64,000 nt of DNA from Roseibium sp. TrichSKD4 (lineage in GTDB: Bacteria > Pseudomonadota > Alphaproteobacteria > Rhizobiales > Stappiaceae): the NCBI RefSeq assembly GCF_000148725.1, contig NZ_GL476320.1:163637-227636 (forward strand). The letters are read 5' to 3'. A program made the position numbers and the translations under genes. Positions within the stretch are counted from its first letter, which is position 1. The number at the start of each line of letters is the position of its first letter. Positions 45,993 through 53,882 of this stretch are shown in pieces. The notes below the pieces were generated by a model. It saw nothing but the letters and a program-made list of their open reading frames with translations, ran no database searches and was not told the DNA's origin.

Positions 45993-46478
45993 TCACGTAC
46001 GGTGACGTGAACGCGGGTTTGGGCGGGGAACCGCACCAAGTAGTGCCTCCGGTTCTGGGGCAACCTCGGGACGATCCGCCACACTCACTGCGGGGCCGCC
46101 ATTTGTCTTATATGCGTCGAACACAGGCGACGCGGATGTGGAGCCGGTTGTCAGCGGGGCGTCAACGCTTTCGATCGCGACAACGCTGGGCACATTTGCC
46201 TCGTGTGGCTCTGTGACCTGATCATCCAAAAACTCATACACGATCCGAGCACCGTCGCGGGCTTGCGCGCCAATCGCTGTCAGCGCTTCACCACCTGTCT
46301 TGCAAGCACCTGGGTTGCGTGTGCAAAAGCCGCCCATATCCGCCACTGCGGCATGAGCTGCAAAATAGGCTGCAACGGGATCAACCGATTCAAAATGTGA
46401 GTCGTCTCGGTCGGACCCAAGCGGGATGAGAACCAGAACAAGCGTGATCCAGAACGTCGTACGTAGGAGAAAAAACAT
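45993..46478 (-). CDS. DUF5330 domain-containing membrane-anchored protein
   Basis: 161 residues. The N terminus MFFLLRTTFWITLVLVLIPL is the family's signal-anchor, followed by a conserved cysteine pair region DMGGFCTRNPGACKTGGEAL, the DUF5330 hallmark, and a variable proline-rich C-terminal half. Function is unknown, probably periplasmic. It is transcribed upstream of sufE in the same direction, with a 266-base gap, and divergent from the sensor-kinase-like gene. Confidence 0.85.
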   Translation of the reverse strand: MFFLLRTTFWITLVLVLIPLGSDRDDSHFESVDPVAAYFAAHAAVADMGGFCTRNPGACKTGGEALTAIGAQARDGARIVYEFLDDQVTEPHEANVPSVVAIESVDAPLTTGSTSASPVFDAYKTNGGPAVSVADRPEVAPEPEALLGAVPRPNPRSRHRT

Positions 46479-46817
46479 CTTTGCTACCCTGTTCAGTTTT
46501 TTCTATCTGCCCAATTTGTCCGGGCTATCTTTGTCTATGGAGGGCAATCTAGCAGGCAGGTTCAAAGACCGCGTTGAAGTGGAAGCGCAGATTTTCTTCA
46601 AATTAATCAGGTGTTTGAAGAAAATTTTCGATGAAATTGATTCAAATTGTAACTATCGGGAAAAATGCCAGTTTTTCCCATGCGTTATCGGCATCACGGC
46701 CCATGATGTTTCGCGTAATGTCGGCACTATCCTTTATCGTTCTTTAAGTGGTCGATGCGAAAAATGTTCGTGAAAGTAATTGTGGTGTGAATCGCCCTTA
46801 GGGCGCGGTAGTAAGCG
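46479..46817. other. 339-base intergenic region between divergent genes
   Basis: No gene recognised. The segment from 46600 to 46760 is AT-rich and should contain the outward promoters of the DUF5330 gene and the sensor-like gene. The ORFs that cross it lack coding character. Confidence 0.45.
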
Positions 46818-46880
46818 TTGCGTATAAAGAACCAAAAATTACAGGCCGTCTTTCAGGAGGCCCTTGGGCTTCTGAACACG

Positions 46881-48569
46881 ATGGTTCATCCCAACTGGGC
46901 AAACGATCATCTGGAAGCACCCAGGCACCGGGCCTTTCTGGCCGTGGCTCTGGTCACCGGAGTTTTGTCGCTTGTCTTTCTGCCTTTGCATCTGGCCTTG
47001 TTTGGCCCGACGCCCTTGCCCCTCGTCCTGTTGATCAGTTGGATGTTGGCGCAGTGGCCGCTTGCCCACTATCTCAGCCAAACGGGTCGGTTGGACAGGG
47101 CTTACGGCCTGTCTGCATTTTGCTTCGCTGCTTTTTTAGGGGCGATGGCTTATGTCACCGGAGGCCCAGCTTCGTTTGCGATGATCTGGCTGGCAGTGGT
47201 TCCGCTCGAGGCTGCCCTGTCAGGCTCACGCCGTATGGTGCTCACCGCTTCGCTCGCCTGCGCTGTCGTGGTCGGGGTTCTATACGCAGTTGCTCCCGCA
47301 AGCACGGCTACCAATTTTTCTGATCCGTTCTTGATGACGGTCTCCGGGATTGCTGCTCTTCTTTATACAGGCGGTTTGTGTGCCCGACTTGTCGCTGACA
47401 TGAAGCGCATGAAAACCCGGTTGGAAACACGCGAAGATGAAACGCGGCTTTTGAATCAGGGAACCGGCAATCTCGTGCTTCGTTGCTGCGAAAGCGGCGG
47501 GACGCATTTCGTCGGCGGAAACCCGGAGCGGTTTTTAGGGACAACCAAGCGCCAGCTGCGTGGAAACTGGCTGTTTCAGCGCATCCATGTCGCCGATCGT
47601 CCGGCCTACTTGCAGGAACTGTCAGAAGCGCGCGCTGGATCAACCAGTCGCCGGTCTGAATTCCGCTTGCGCCACGGTGCGAATGAGCCGGGTGATGAAG
47701 GAACCGCAGATTACATATGGGTATCTGCGGAAGCGCAGCCGACCCGCGCCCGAGATAACAAAGGTGATGCAGGTCTTCTGCTGTGCCTTTCCAACATCAC
47801 CGAACGCAAGGAAGCAGATCAGGATCATGATCTGGCCTGTACAGCCATTCAGGAAGAACTTCACCGCAAAAATGGCCTTGTCGCAGCTGCTGGTGTTCAG
47901 TTGCGCGGTCCGGCAGAGAACTTTGTCAAACTGGGCAATCTCCTGAACGCCATGCCGGAAACGCGTCACGAGGGGGCGGAGCGCACGCGCGCTGTCGTGG
48001 ATGAACTGATGCGCACCGGACGTCAGTTGATGCAAACAGTGGATGGGCTTGAAGAAACCGCAGCGCTTGATGCCGGACTTCGATCGCTCGATATCACGGC
48101 CATTGATCTTCAAGAGGCTCTGGAAATTGTTGGTGCTGAAATGCAGCCACTGGCAGACAGTGTTAGTGTGGCTTTGTCAATGTCCATGCCGCATTGCCGC
48201 ACGACAATTCCGGCAGACCGAAAGGTCATCCATAACCTCTTGATCCAGTCTTTCCGCGCCATGTTGGACAATGCTGCCGACGGTGATCAAATCTCGCTGA
48301 CAGCCTCTCGCGGTCGTGGGGCCGTGGAACTGACCCTGCAGATGAGCGTGCTGGCGGAAAACGACAATCGGAATGAAAGTCAGGAAAACGCGTTCCGGTT
48401 TACGATGGTTGAACATTTATGCGCCATGCAGGGCGGCGTCACAGAAAGCCATGTTGAGCCGAATGGCGAATGCCGCTTGATGTTGCGCCTACCATGTGCA
48501 GCCCCGGTTTCAGGGTATTCTGAGCCGGAAAAACAAGACAAAACACCTCCAGCGCGCAGGATTGCATAA
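46881..48569 (+). CDS. Sensor histidine-kinase-like protein with degenerate catalytic motifs (pseudokinase)
   Basis: About 562 residues. Six membrane helices fill the first 170 residues. A PAS domain (NLVLRCCESGGTHFVGGN to LLCLSNITERKEAD) follows. The dimerisation region reads NGLVAAAGVQLRGPAENFVKLGNLL where kinases have a SHELRTP box: LR.P is kept but the phospho-accepting histidine is replaced. The ATPase part (HNLLIQSFRAMLDNAADGD) lacks a clear N-box asparagine and DxGxG motif. Kinases with intact motifs are usual at this locus. The frame is open from a TTG at 46818; the ATG at 46881 is preferred. It is likely a signalling scaffold rather than an active kinase. Confidence 0.75.
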   Translation: MVHPNWANDHLEAPRHRAFLAVALVTGVLSLVFLPLHLALFGPTPLPLVLLISWMLAQWPLAHYLSQTGRLDRAYGLSAFCFAAFLGAMAYVTGGPASFAMIWLAVVPLEAALSGSRRMVLTASLACAVVVGVLYAVAPASTATNFSDPFLMTVSGIAALLYTGGLCARLVADMKRMKTRLETREDETRLLNQGTGNLVLRCCESGGTHFVGGNPERFLGTTKRQLRGNWLFQRIHVADRPAYLQELSEARAGSTSRRSEFRLRHGANEPGDEGTADYIWVSAEAQPTRARDNKGDAGLLLCLSNITERKEADQDHDLACTAIQEELHRKNGLVAAAGVQLRGPAENFVKLGNLLNAMPETRHEGAERTRAVVDELMRTGRQLMQTVDGLEETAALDAGLRSLDITAIDLQEALEIVGAEMQPLADSVSVALSMSMPHCRTTIPADRKVIHNLLIQSFRAMLDNAADGDQISLTASRGRGAVELTLQMSVLAENDNRNESQENAFRFTMVEHLCAMQGGVTESHVEPNGECRLMLRLPCAAPVSGYSEPEKQDKTPPARRIA

Positions 48570-48663
48570 GGCTTGAGAGCCTGCGCAACCATGCGTGCGA
48601 CGAAAAACTGATGTGGGAACCAGACCGTAGAGTTTGGTAAGATTATAGAACAAAGGACGGCGA

Positions 48664-49431
48664 ATGCCGCGGAGCCGAGGTCAAAAAAAGGTTCAGAAAC
48701 CTGAAGGTCTGGTCGACAAGGCCGGGGGCTTTGCGCGCGACAATCCAGTTGCGGCAGGCGGCGCTCTTGTCATGGCCTTGACCGGAACCTTGATCATTGC
48801 CAACGCACTTGGCCTGCAATCCGGCATGCATCCAGCACCGCTTTTTGCCACCCGCAACATCGATACGCAGCCACAATTGCAACCGGATGAAACCGTGCCA
48901 GTGCAGCAGATGTCGCCTCTGGTGCTGGATCTTCAGCTGGAGCTGCGCAATCAGGGCCTTTATGAAGGTCCGCTTGATGGCATGAACGGTCCGGCAACGG
49001 AACGCGCGATCCGCCTGGCGGAACGCAAGCTTGGCAAACTGGAGACCGGCGAGCCGACCGAAGCACTTTTGGCCATTTTGTCGCTGAATAAATCCGCTCC
49101 CACAACGGTTCCGTCAACGACACCTGAGCCTGTTCTGGGAGATGTTCCGGTGCCGCGCCCCAAGCCGCGTCAGCAGGTCGGAACGCTCGACAATGATTTT
49201 GGCGCACCGCCAGCAGAACTTCCTGTCCGAGATGCGCGTCTTGCAAACATTCAACGGTTATTGGCCGATCTTGGCTACGGGCCCCTTGCCGCTGACGGCG
49301 TGATGGGGGAAAACACATCTATTGCAATCCGGCGGTTTGAGCTGGATCGCGGCTTGCCATTGACCGGAGAACCGAGCCCGGATGTGATCCAGCGCCTTGA
49401 AAAGGTCAGCGGGCAGCGCATCAGCGGGTGA
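48664..49431 (+). CDS. Peptidoglycan-binding domain protein, membrane-anchored
   Basis: 255 residues. A lysine-rich cytoplasmic start precedes one hydrophobic anchor (AAGGALVMALTGTLIIANAL). Two peptidoglycan-binding-1-like repeats follow: VLDLQLELRNQGLYEGPLDGMNGPATERAIR (about residues 87-117) and ANIQRLLADLGYGPLAADGVMGENTSIAIRRFELDRGLPLTGE near the C terminus, separated by a proline-rich linker. It probably anchors to the cell wall in the periplasm. It lies between the sensor-like gene and the DUF1491 gene on the same strand. Confidence 0.88.
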   Translation: MPRSRGQKKVQKPEGLVDKAGGFARDNPVAAGGALVMALTGTLIIANALGLQSGMHPAPLFATRNIDTQPQLQPDETVPVQQMSPLVLDLQLELRNQGLYEGPLDGMNGPATERAIRLAERKLGKLETGEPTEALLAILSLNKSAPTTVPSTTPEPVLGDVPVPRPKPRQQVGTLDNDFGAPPAELPVRDARLANIQRLLADLGYGPLAADGVMGENTSIAIRRFELDRGLPLTGEPSPDVIQRLEKVSGQRISG

Positions 49432-49476
49432 GAAACCCGGATTGCCCCTTTTCATGGCTGACAAACCGGAAACGTC

Positions 49477-49851
49477 ATGCGCGTTACATCTGATTTTTAC
49501 GTCACAGCTTTGGTCCGGCGGATCTTTTCCGAAGGCGGGTTTGCGGCGATCTCCAAGCGGGGAGCGCCGGAAGCCGGTGCTGTTTTTGTGCTCGTTGATC
49601 GACTGGATGGAGAGTTTGATCTTTATGGACCGGCTCCGCAGGCGTTTTTCATGGAGCCTAAAGATGGACGCTTGTTTGAGCGCGTTTTGAGCGCAGCTGA
49701 CAAGGAGACGGTGCTTTCGCGCCTAGCGAGCGAAGATCGGATGGATCCAGATTATTGGCTGGTCGATGTGGAAGCCAGAGGCGGTGCAATCGATCTGCCA
49801 CTGGCGGACGATGAGGCCGATCAAGAAAGGCCTCAGTGGCCACCGTTATGA
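49477..49851 (+). CDS. DUF1491 family protein
   Basis: A 124-residue soluble protein matching DUF1491, common in alphaproteobacteria and of unknown function. The conserved opening is RVTSDFYVTALVRRIFSEGGFAAISKRGAPEAGAVFV, and SRLASEDRMDPDYWLVDVEAR is the C-terminal motif. The gene ends overlapping the stop region of the convergent DUF2336 gene by six bases. Confidence 0.9.
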   Translation: MRVTSDFYVTALVRRIFSEGGFAAISKRGAPEAGAVFVLVDRLDGEFDLYGPAPQAFFMEPKDGRLFERVLSAADKETVLSRLASEDRMDPDYWLVDVEARGGAIDLPLADDEADQERPQWPPL

Positions 49852-51009
49852 TCCAGTAAAGCCCGCTCTGCGCCCGAATGGCTTTTGAGCGGCCGATGCA
49901 GCTTCGGTAGCTGCAGGCGTCTCAGACAGACTGATTTTCTTTTCTGCATCTGTGTGGATGGGCTGATGGCCTTTTGCAGGCTGGGCTGCAGGCTTCTTGC
50001 GCTCAATCGACCAGTGGCCGACCAGAATTTGGGAGGCGCTCAAGCTGATATTCCGGAATAGGGTAAAGACCGGACGGAGCTGCAAAAGCCCGCGGCGCTG
50101 ACCCAGAGTCCGAATGATAATCGTTGTCGCTTCTTCTTCCGTAAAGCCTTGAGACCTCAAGACAATCGCGAGACTGTCACCATTGTCCTCATCGATGATC
50201 TGCGTAATCGTTTCAGGGGCGAGCTGCATCGTTTGCCCGAGAACTTTTACGGCGTTGAATGGATTTTCGCTGAGGACGGTCGTGAGGATAATCTCAACCA
50301 GATCTTCATCGCGAGGAACTGAAGGAACCGAGGCAAGGTTGCCGTTGGTCTGTCCGACAATGGCGGACATTTCGGCAGCTGCAATGGCTTTGCCGCGCAG
50401 CTTCTTGTCCAGCGAAAAGAAGTCCGTCATCAGCTTGTCGGGGGTCTGCTTTGTTTCGCGGGTGATGTTCTCGACATAGACCTTGCCGTCATCTCCCGGC
50501 TTGACCACCGGTTTAGGCTTTTTGATGAAACGGGAGATACCGGGGCGGGCAAGGAGGCGTTGAACGACATTTTCCCCGCCATGGCGGCAAATGCCCTCCA
50601 CAATTTCAACCGTCAGAACTGGCCGTTCTCCGATGGCCTGACGCAGACTGTCCGGGCCGCGCACAATGATTTCCTCAAGAATTTTCATCGGAATGTCATC
50701 GGCAAACCGGAGGACGGAATAGGCTGTCAAAGGGTCAGCATCGAGCGCCAGCATTTCAAGAAGCGGCAATGGGCTCTGCTTGTGCCGAGCCAGCAAGCTG
50801 GAGATGCGTCGCCTGTCACTCAGTTTGGTTTTGGGCAGAAGATTGAGCGCAAGCTCGGTGAAAACCCGTGTGTCTTCAGGGGCATGGTGCGTCCTGCTGA
50901 CAAACAGTTCACAGGCGGAAAGCAGAACGCCACGGTCCGTTTCAGGCGCGCTGATATTGGAGGCGTTGGTCGCTTTGGATGTGGTGTCGGGTTGCACGAG
51001 CAGGCTCAT
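49846..51009 (-). CDS. DUF2336 domain-containing protein
   Basis: A 387-residue protein with HEAT-like helical repeats. DRRRISSLLARHKQSPLPLLEMLALD, then ADPLTAYSVLRFADDIPMKILEEIIVRGPDSLRQAIGERPVLT, matches DUF2336, a soluble family often near flagellar or cell-cycle genes in alphaproteobacteria. The ATG at 51009 is preferred to the reading from 51084. The function is unknown. Confidence 0.88.
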   Translation of the reverse strand: MSLLVQPDTTSKATNASNISAPETDRGVLLSACELFVSRTHHAPEDTRVFTELALNLLPKTKLSDRRRISSLLARHKQSPLPLLEMLALDADPLTAYSVLRFADDIPMKILEEIIVRGPDSLRQAIGERPVLTVEIVEGICRHGGENVVQRLLARPGISRFIKKPKPVVKPGDDGKVYVENITRETKQTPDKLMTDFFSLDKKLRGKAIAAAEMSAIVGQTNGNLASVPSVPRDEDLVEIILTTVLSENPFNAVKVLGQTMQLAPETITQIIDEDNGDSLAIVLRSQGFTEEEATTIIIRTLGQRRGLLQLRPVFTLFRNISLSASQILVGHWSIERKKPAAQPAKGHQPIHTDAEKKISLSETPAATEAASAAQKPFGRRAGFTGS

Positions 51010-51201
51010 AATTCTTGTACACGAAAAACTGAGTGAACCGGTGCCAAAGGGCACTTCGGCAAGATGGGGGAAAACCGTTAGCAACCTATTAACCCTGATG
51101 AAGGCTTAATATCTTTCGTAGAAGTCGAAGTATTGCGTCGCCCGTTGAAACCGGACCCCGTTTTTGAAAGAGCGCGGTTTGGAAAACCAAAGGAGAGAAC
51201 G

Positions 51202-51411
51202 ATGGGTACTTTACTGGATTTTGCATCCGCACCCAGACCCTCATCCCGTCTGACCCGGACCACCAGACCGGTCGGACGTAGCGCATCGGCACCCGCAGGA
51301 GAGGTTGTGATCTTTCCAGGTGTGCGCTACGAGCGCAACGAACTTGATTTGGCAGCGAGAATCGGGACGATCAGTAAAACGGCCAAACCAGCCCGTTCTG
51401 AAGCTGATTGA
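51202..51411 (+). CDS. Small hypothetical protein
   Basis: 69 residues, basic and partly disordered (ASAPRPSSRLTRTTRPVGRSASAPAG), ending with the conserved-looking GEVVIFPGVRYERNELD seen in small Hyphomicrobiales proteins. GGAGAGAACG just before the ATG supports the start; the frame extends to 51133 without a ribosome-binding site. Function unknown. Confidence 0.7.
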   Translation: MGTLLDFASAPRPSSRLTRTTRPVGRSASAPAGEVVIFPGVRYERNELDLAARIGTISKTAKPARSEAD

Positions 51412-51460
51412 CGTTTCGGGCTGGACCTGCCGATCCCGAGGATCCGTGGAGACCAGCCAC

Positions 51461-52329
51461 ATGGGCGCAAACCCGAATGCCAATGCCAAGGCAGATCAAA
51501 ATGGCAGCCCGCTGTGGCGCCGACTTGGTCGGGCATATGCGCCAATGGTCTTGCCAGTGCTTGCGGTCGCCATTCTGACCGGCTGCACACGTCCCACCGG
51601 GGACTTTAACCGGGCTGAACCCTCTGTGATCCATGACACGATCATGCCGGCAATGGGGGAACAGGCTGCCAGACTGCGCGGCGACCCGGTATCCAAATTC
51701 AACATGACCAATGACGAAAAGCTATTGCGCGATCGTGCTTGGGCCTTGATCCGACCGCCTTGGGTGGAAGACTGGATCGGCGGCACGATTGTGGAGCTAT
51801 CACGCACCCGGGCCTTGCCTGAGTTGGAGGGGCGGGTTCCGGTTGACCTCTATTACACGTTCCTCAGGACAGACAAATTCCGCTCCAGTGATGCGCGTTA
51901 TGACCGGATCGCCTCGGACGCAAACGGTGATGCCGAACTCGTGCCACCATTTTGCGTGATTGCAACACGAGTTCGCAAGGCAGACCAGGAACGCCTGCGG
52001 GTTTTGGAAAACAAAAAGCTCACAACCTCTGAACTTTATGACGGTGCGAAGGCGCGGGTTTGGGAAAACCGGGTCACGATCCGCTGGGTCGGGCAGGCGC
52101 TACGTTATCGGATCAAAGCCTACAAGACAGCGCTGGACAGTCTGGAAATAGAAACCCCCACTGGTGACCGATTGTGGCAGGTCAACACGGCCATCCGCAA
52201 ATGGAAGGGCAGGTGCGTTTGGCTGAAAAGGGCTGCGATGTCGGCGGTACAGCGCCGAGCGCAGAACCGGTCCGTCGCTCTCGCATCTATGAAAACTGGG
52301 GCACGGAACGCCCGACGACCCAAAAATAG
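51461..52329 (+). pseudogene. Hypothetical lipoprotein with a C-terminal frameshift
   Basis: The N terminus (LGRAYAPMVLPVLAVAILTGC) is a long lipoprotein signal with lipobox LTGC. The body continues through KLLRDRAWALIRPPWVEDWIGG to DRLWQVNTAIRK in one frame. In that frame the tail becomes basic nonsense running on to 52432. The other frame, from 52201, gives MEGQVRLAEKGCDVGG, then RRSRIYENWGTERPTTQK and a stop at 52329, which has normal composition and an acidic/aromatic end. One base missing from the AAA at 52199-52201 restores a 289-residue protein. No known family was recognised. Confidence 0.72.
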
Positions 52330-52363
52330 TCTAAGCTTCCTAACTATTGCCAATAGCAGCAGT

Positions 52364-52402
52364 AAAAACCGCCGTTTTCCAGTCTCGCTGAAAAACGGCG
52401 GT
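52364..52402 (-). terminator. Intrinsic terminator, minus strand
   Basis: ACCGCCGTTTT at 52368-52378 and AAAACGGCGGT at 52392-52402 form an eleven-base perfect stem. Read on the minus strand it is followed by TTTTTA (complement of 52363-52368), so it most likely ends the penicillin-binding protein / DUF1214 / DUF1254 transcript about 250 bases past the last stop. Confidence 0.75.
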
Positions 52403-52418
52403 AAGGGAGATCAGTCTT

Positions 52419-52577
52419 ATGCAGGAAATTGAATTGCGGTGGCAATCCGAACGTTTGGAACCAGTAATCGAACAGGGAGATGCAGGTGGCGGCCCGCTAC
52501 AGTTTGTATGTTCTCCTGGCGCTCCAACTGTTCACAGGCGACTGGTCATGACCGTATCTGCGAAGTCACGACACTAA
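52419..52577 (+). CDS. Possible small protein (52 residues)
   Basis: An ATG with GGGAGA eight bases upstream opens a 52-residue frame, MQEIELRWQSERLEPVIEQ, continuing through GGGPLQFVCSPG to a TAA. It has a charged N-terminal half, one cysteine and no membrane segment. I do not recognise a family. The ribosome-binding site and position between transcript units are the only support. Confidence 0.35.
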   Translation: MQEIELRWQSERLEPVIEQGDAGGGPLQFVCSPGAPTVHRRLVMTVSAKSRH

Positions 52578-52650
52578 AACTATGATCCAGCCTCACATTC
52601 TTTGAAAGGTCGTAAAAACCCTTAATATTTATAAGCATTGTAAAAAATAA

Positions 52651-53211
52651 CTAATTGAGTAAATCGCAAGCAGCGTTTTGCAGGGCGGCTTTGGTGTCTG
52701 CCAGTTCTGTCGGGTGGGAGACAAAAGCGCGCAAAATGGCAAAGCCCTCCTGCTTCTCGGTTTCAATGACAATCAGGTCTTCGAGGTCTTCGGGCGGGTT
52801 TTCCCGCAAGATTGAAAGCTGGGCAGGGGACAGAAGTAGCATGGACAGGGTTTCAGATCCCGCAGTCCGATTGTTTAGGCTGTAGATGATCTGCCCTGTC
52901 ACATCAAAAAGACCAATGGACCAGAACGGCACGGGCAGGCTGGCCGTAAACTGGACCGGGCCTTCCTCGATCTGGAACCGGCAAACCGCATGCGTCATGG
53001 CAGGATCAAGGGCGGGAAGGGGTTCTTGACCGGGCAGGACTTCGCTCAAAATGTTGAATTGGAAGTCAGCTCCGAAATCGGCTGTCTTTGCATAGGCGCT
53101 GTGCGTAACGTTCTTCGGGATCGAAAGAATAACCAGAATGTGGACGATGCCTGCAATGGCGAGGGTTGCCAGAATACCAACGGTCCAGCTCATGCTTTTC
53201 GATAGGGTCAT
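52651..53211 (-). CDS. DUF1254-like membrane-anchored protein
   Basis: 186 residues with a single N-terminal hydrophobic anchor (MSWTVGILATLAIAGIVHILVILSIP) and a periplasmic beta-rich domain: LPALDPAMTHAVCRFQIEEGPVQFTASLPVPFWSIGLFD matches the short DUF1254-type proteins. Its ATG at 53211 overlaps the TGA of the DUF1214 gene, so the two are translated together. DUF1254 and DUF1214 are often fused elsewhere; here they are two genes. Function unknown. Confidence 0.8.
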   Translation of the reverse strand: MTLSKSMSWTVGILATLAIAGIVHILVILSIPKNVTHSAYAKTADFGADFQFNILSEVLPGQEPLPALDPAMTHAVCRFQIEEGPVQFTASLPVPFWSIGLFDVTGQIIYSLNNRTAGSETLSMLLLSPAQLSILRENPPEDLEDLIVIETEKQEGFAILRAFVSHPTELADTKAALQNAACDLLN

Positions 53212-53882
53212 TGGCAAAACACCCTTGAAATCTCGGGCATTGTCGCACCGCTGAGAGCTGCGCCCGTGGTGACCGGCGCATCATAAAGACGAAGGGTCAG
53301 GATCATCCCGTCTGAGCTGCGAGCGTATCGCGGCAAGGGTAGCCAATTGCCGGGGTAAGGGCTTGCAGAGGCGGTGATGTCGAAACTGCCGTCTTCCCGT
53401 CTCAGCAAGCCGGAGCTGGTAACGAAGGTGCGTCCGGCCAATGTCTTCTGAAGTTTTCCATTTTCGTTTGTTGCCGACAAGGTCCAGAACCGGGCCGTCG
53501 GTGTCTGACCCGACACAGAATAGGTGCAAGTCGGATCGAGCCGCCGTCCTTCACTATCTTTATGGGCGGTAAGCATCAGCCCTTCACCGGAAGCAAGGGG
53601 AATCAAGGCACCTCGGGTATAGATTGCTACCGAATAAGGATCGGCTTCCGAAGTTCCAGCCTCCGGATAAGCCTCCCACGGCCCAATCGTCAAAGGCAGC
53701 AGCGGACGCTCGCGTTCAATCAGGAGGAAAGCGCTCACAATTCCGATCAGAGAGCCGAATATGAGAGTGATTACAACGGTCAGAACGGACCGCAGGGGGG
53801 CAGGGCGCGAACTTTGTAGAACGCGGGGAAGATCAGAGCGGTAAAGGTTCTCTTCACCGGTTGGTTGCCACTGCTGGTTCAT
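53208..53882 (-). CDS. DUF1214 domain-containing membrane-anchored protein
   Basis: 224 residues: a cytoplasmic N terminus, one membrane helix (VLTVVITLIFGSLIGIVSAFLL), then a periplasmic DUF1214 domain with GPWEAYPEAGTSEADPYSVAIYTRGALIPLASGEGL, ARFWTLSATNENG and LPLPRYARSSDGMILTLRLYD. The start overlaps the stop of the penicillin-binding protein gene and the stop overlaps the DUF1254-like gene, both as ATGA. This layout suggests a role in the envelope together with peptidoglycan synthesis, by context only. Confidence 0.85.
   Translation of the reverse strand: MNQQWQPTGEENLYRSDLPRVLQSSRPAPLRSVLTVVITLIFGSLIGIVSAFLLIERERPLLPLTIGPWEAYPEAGTSEADPYSVAIYTRGALIPLASGEGLMLTAHKDSEGRRLDPTCTYSVSGQTPTARFWTLSATNENGKLQKTLAGRTFVTSSGLLRREDGSFDITASASPYPGNWLPLPRYARSSDGMILTLRLYDAPVTTGAALSGATMPEISRVFCQ

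Larger units (their letters stand above)
52330..52650. other. 321-base gap with a terminator and a possible small ORF
   Basis: The region lies between the lipoprotein gene and the end of the minus-strand DUF1254-like gene. It contains a strong hairpin at 52364-52402 and a short plus-strand ORF at 52419-52577 (both listed separately). Nothing else was seen. Confidence 0.6.

Noticed and set aside
46818-46880. TTG start that would add 21 residues to the sensor-like protein
   Set aside because: There is no ribosome-binding site before it; the ATG at 46881 is the more usual start for this type, although this is not certain.
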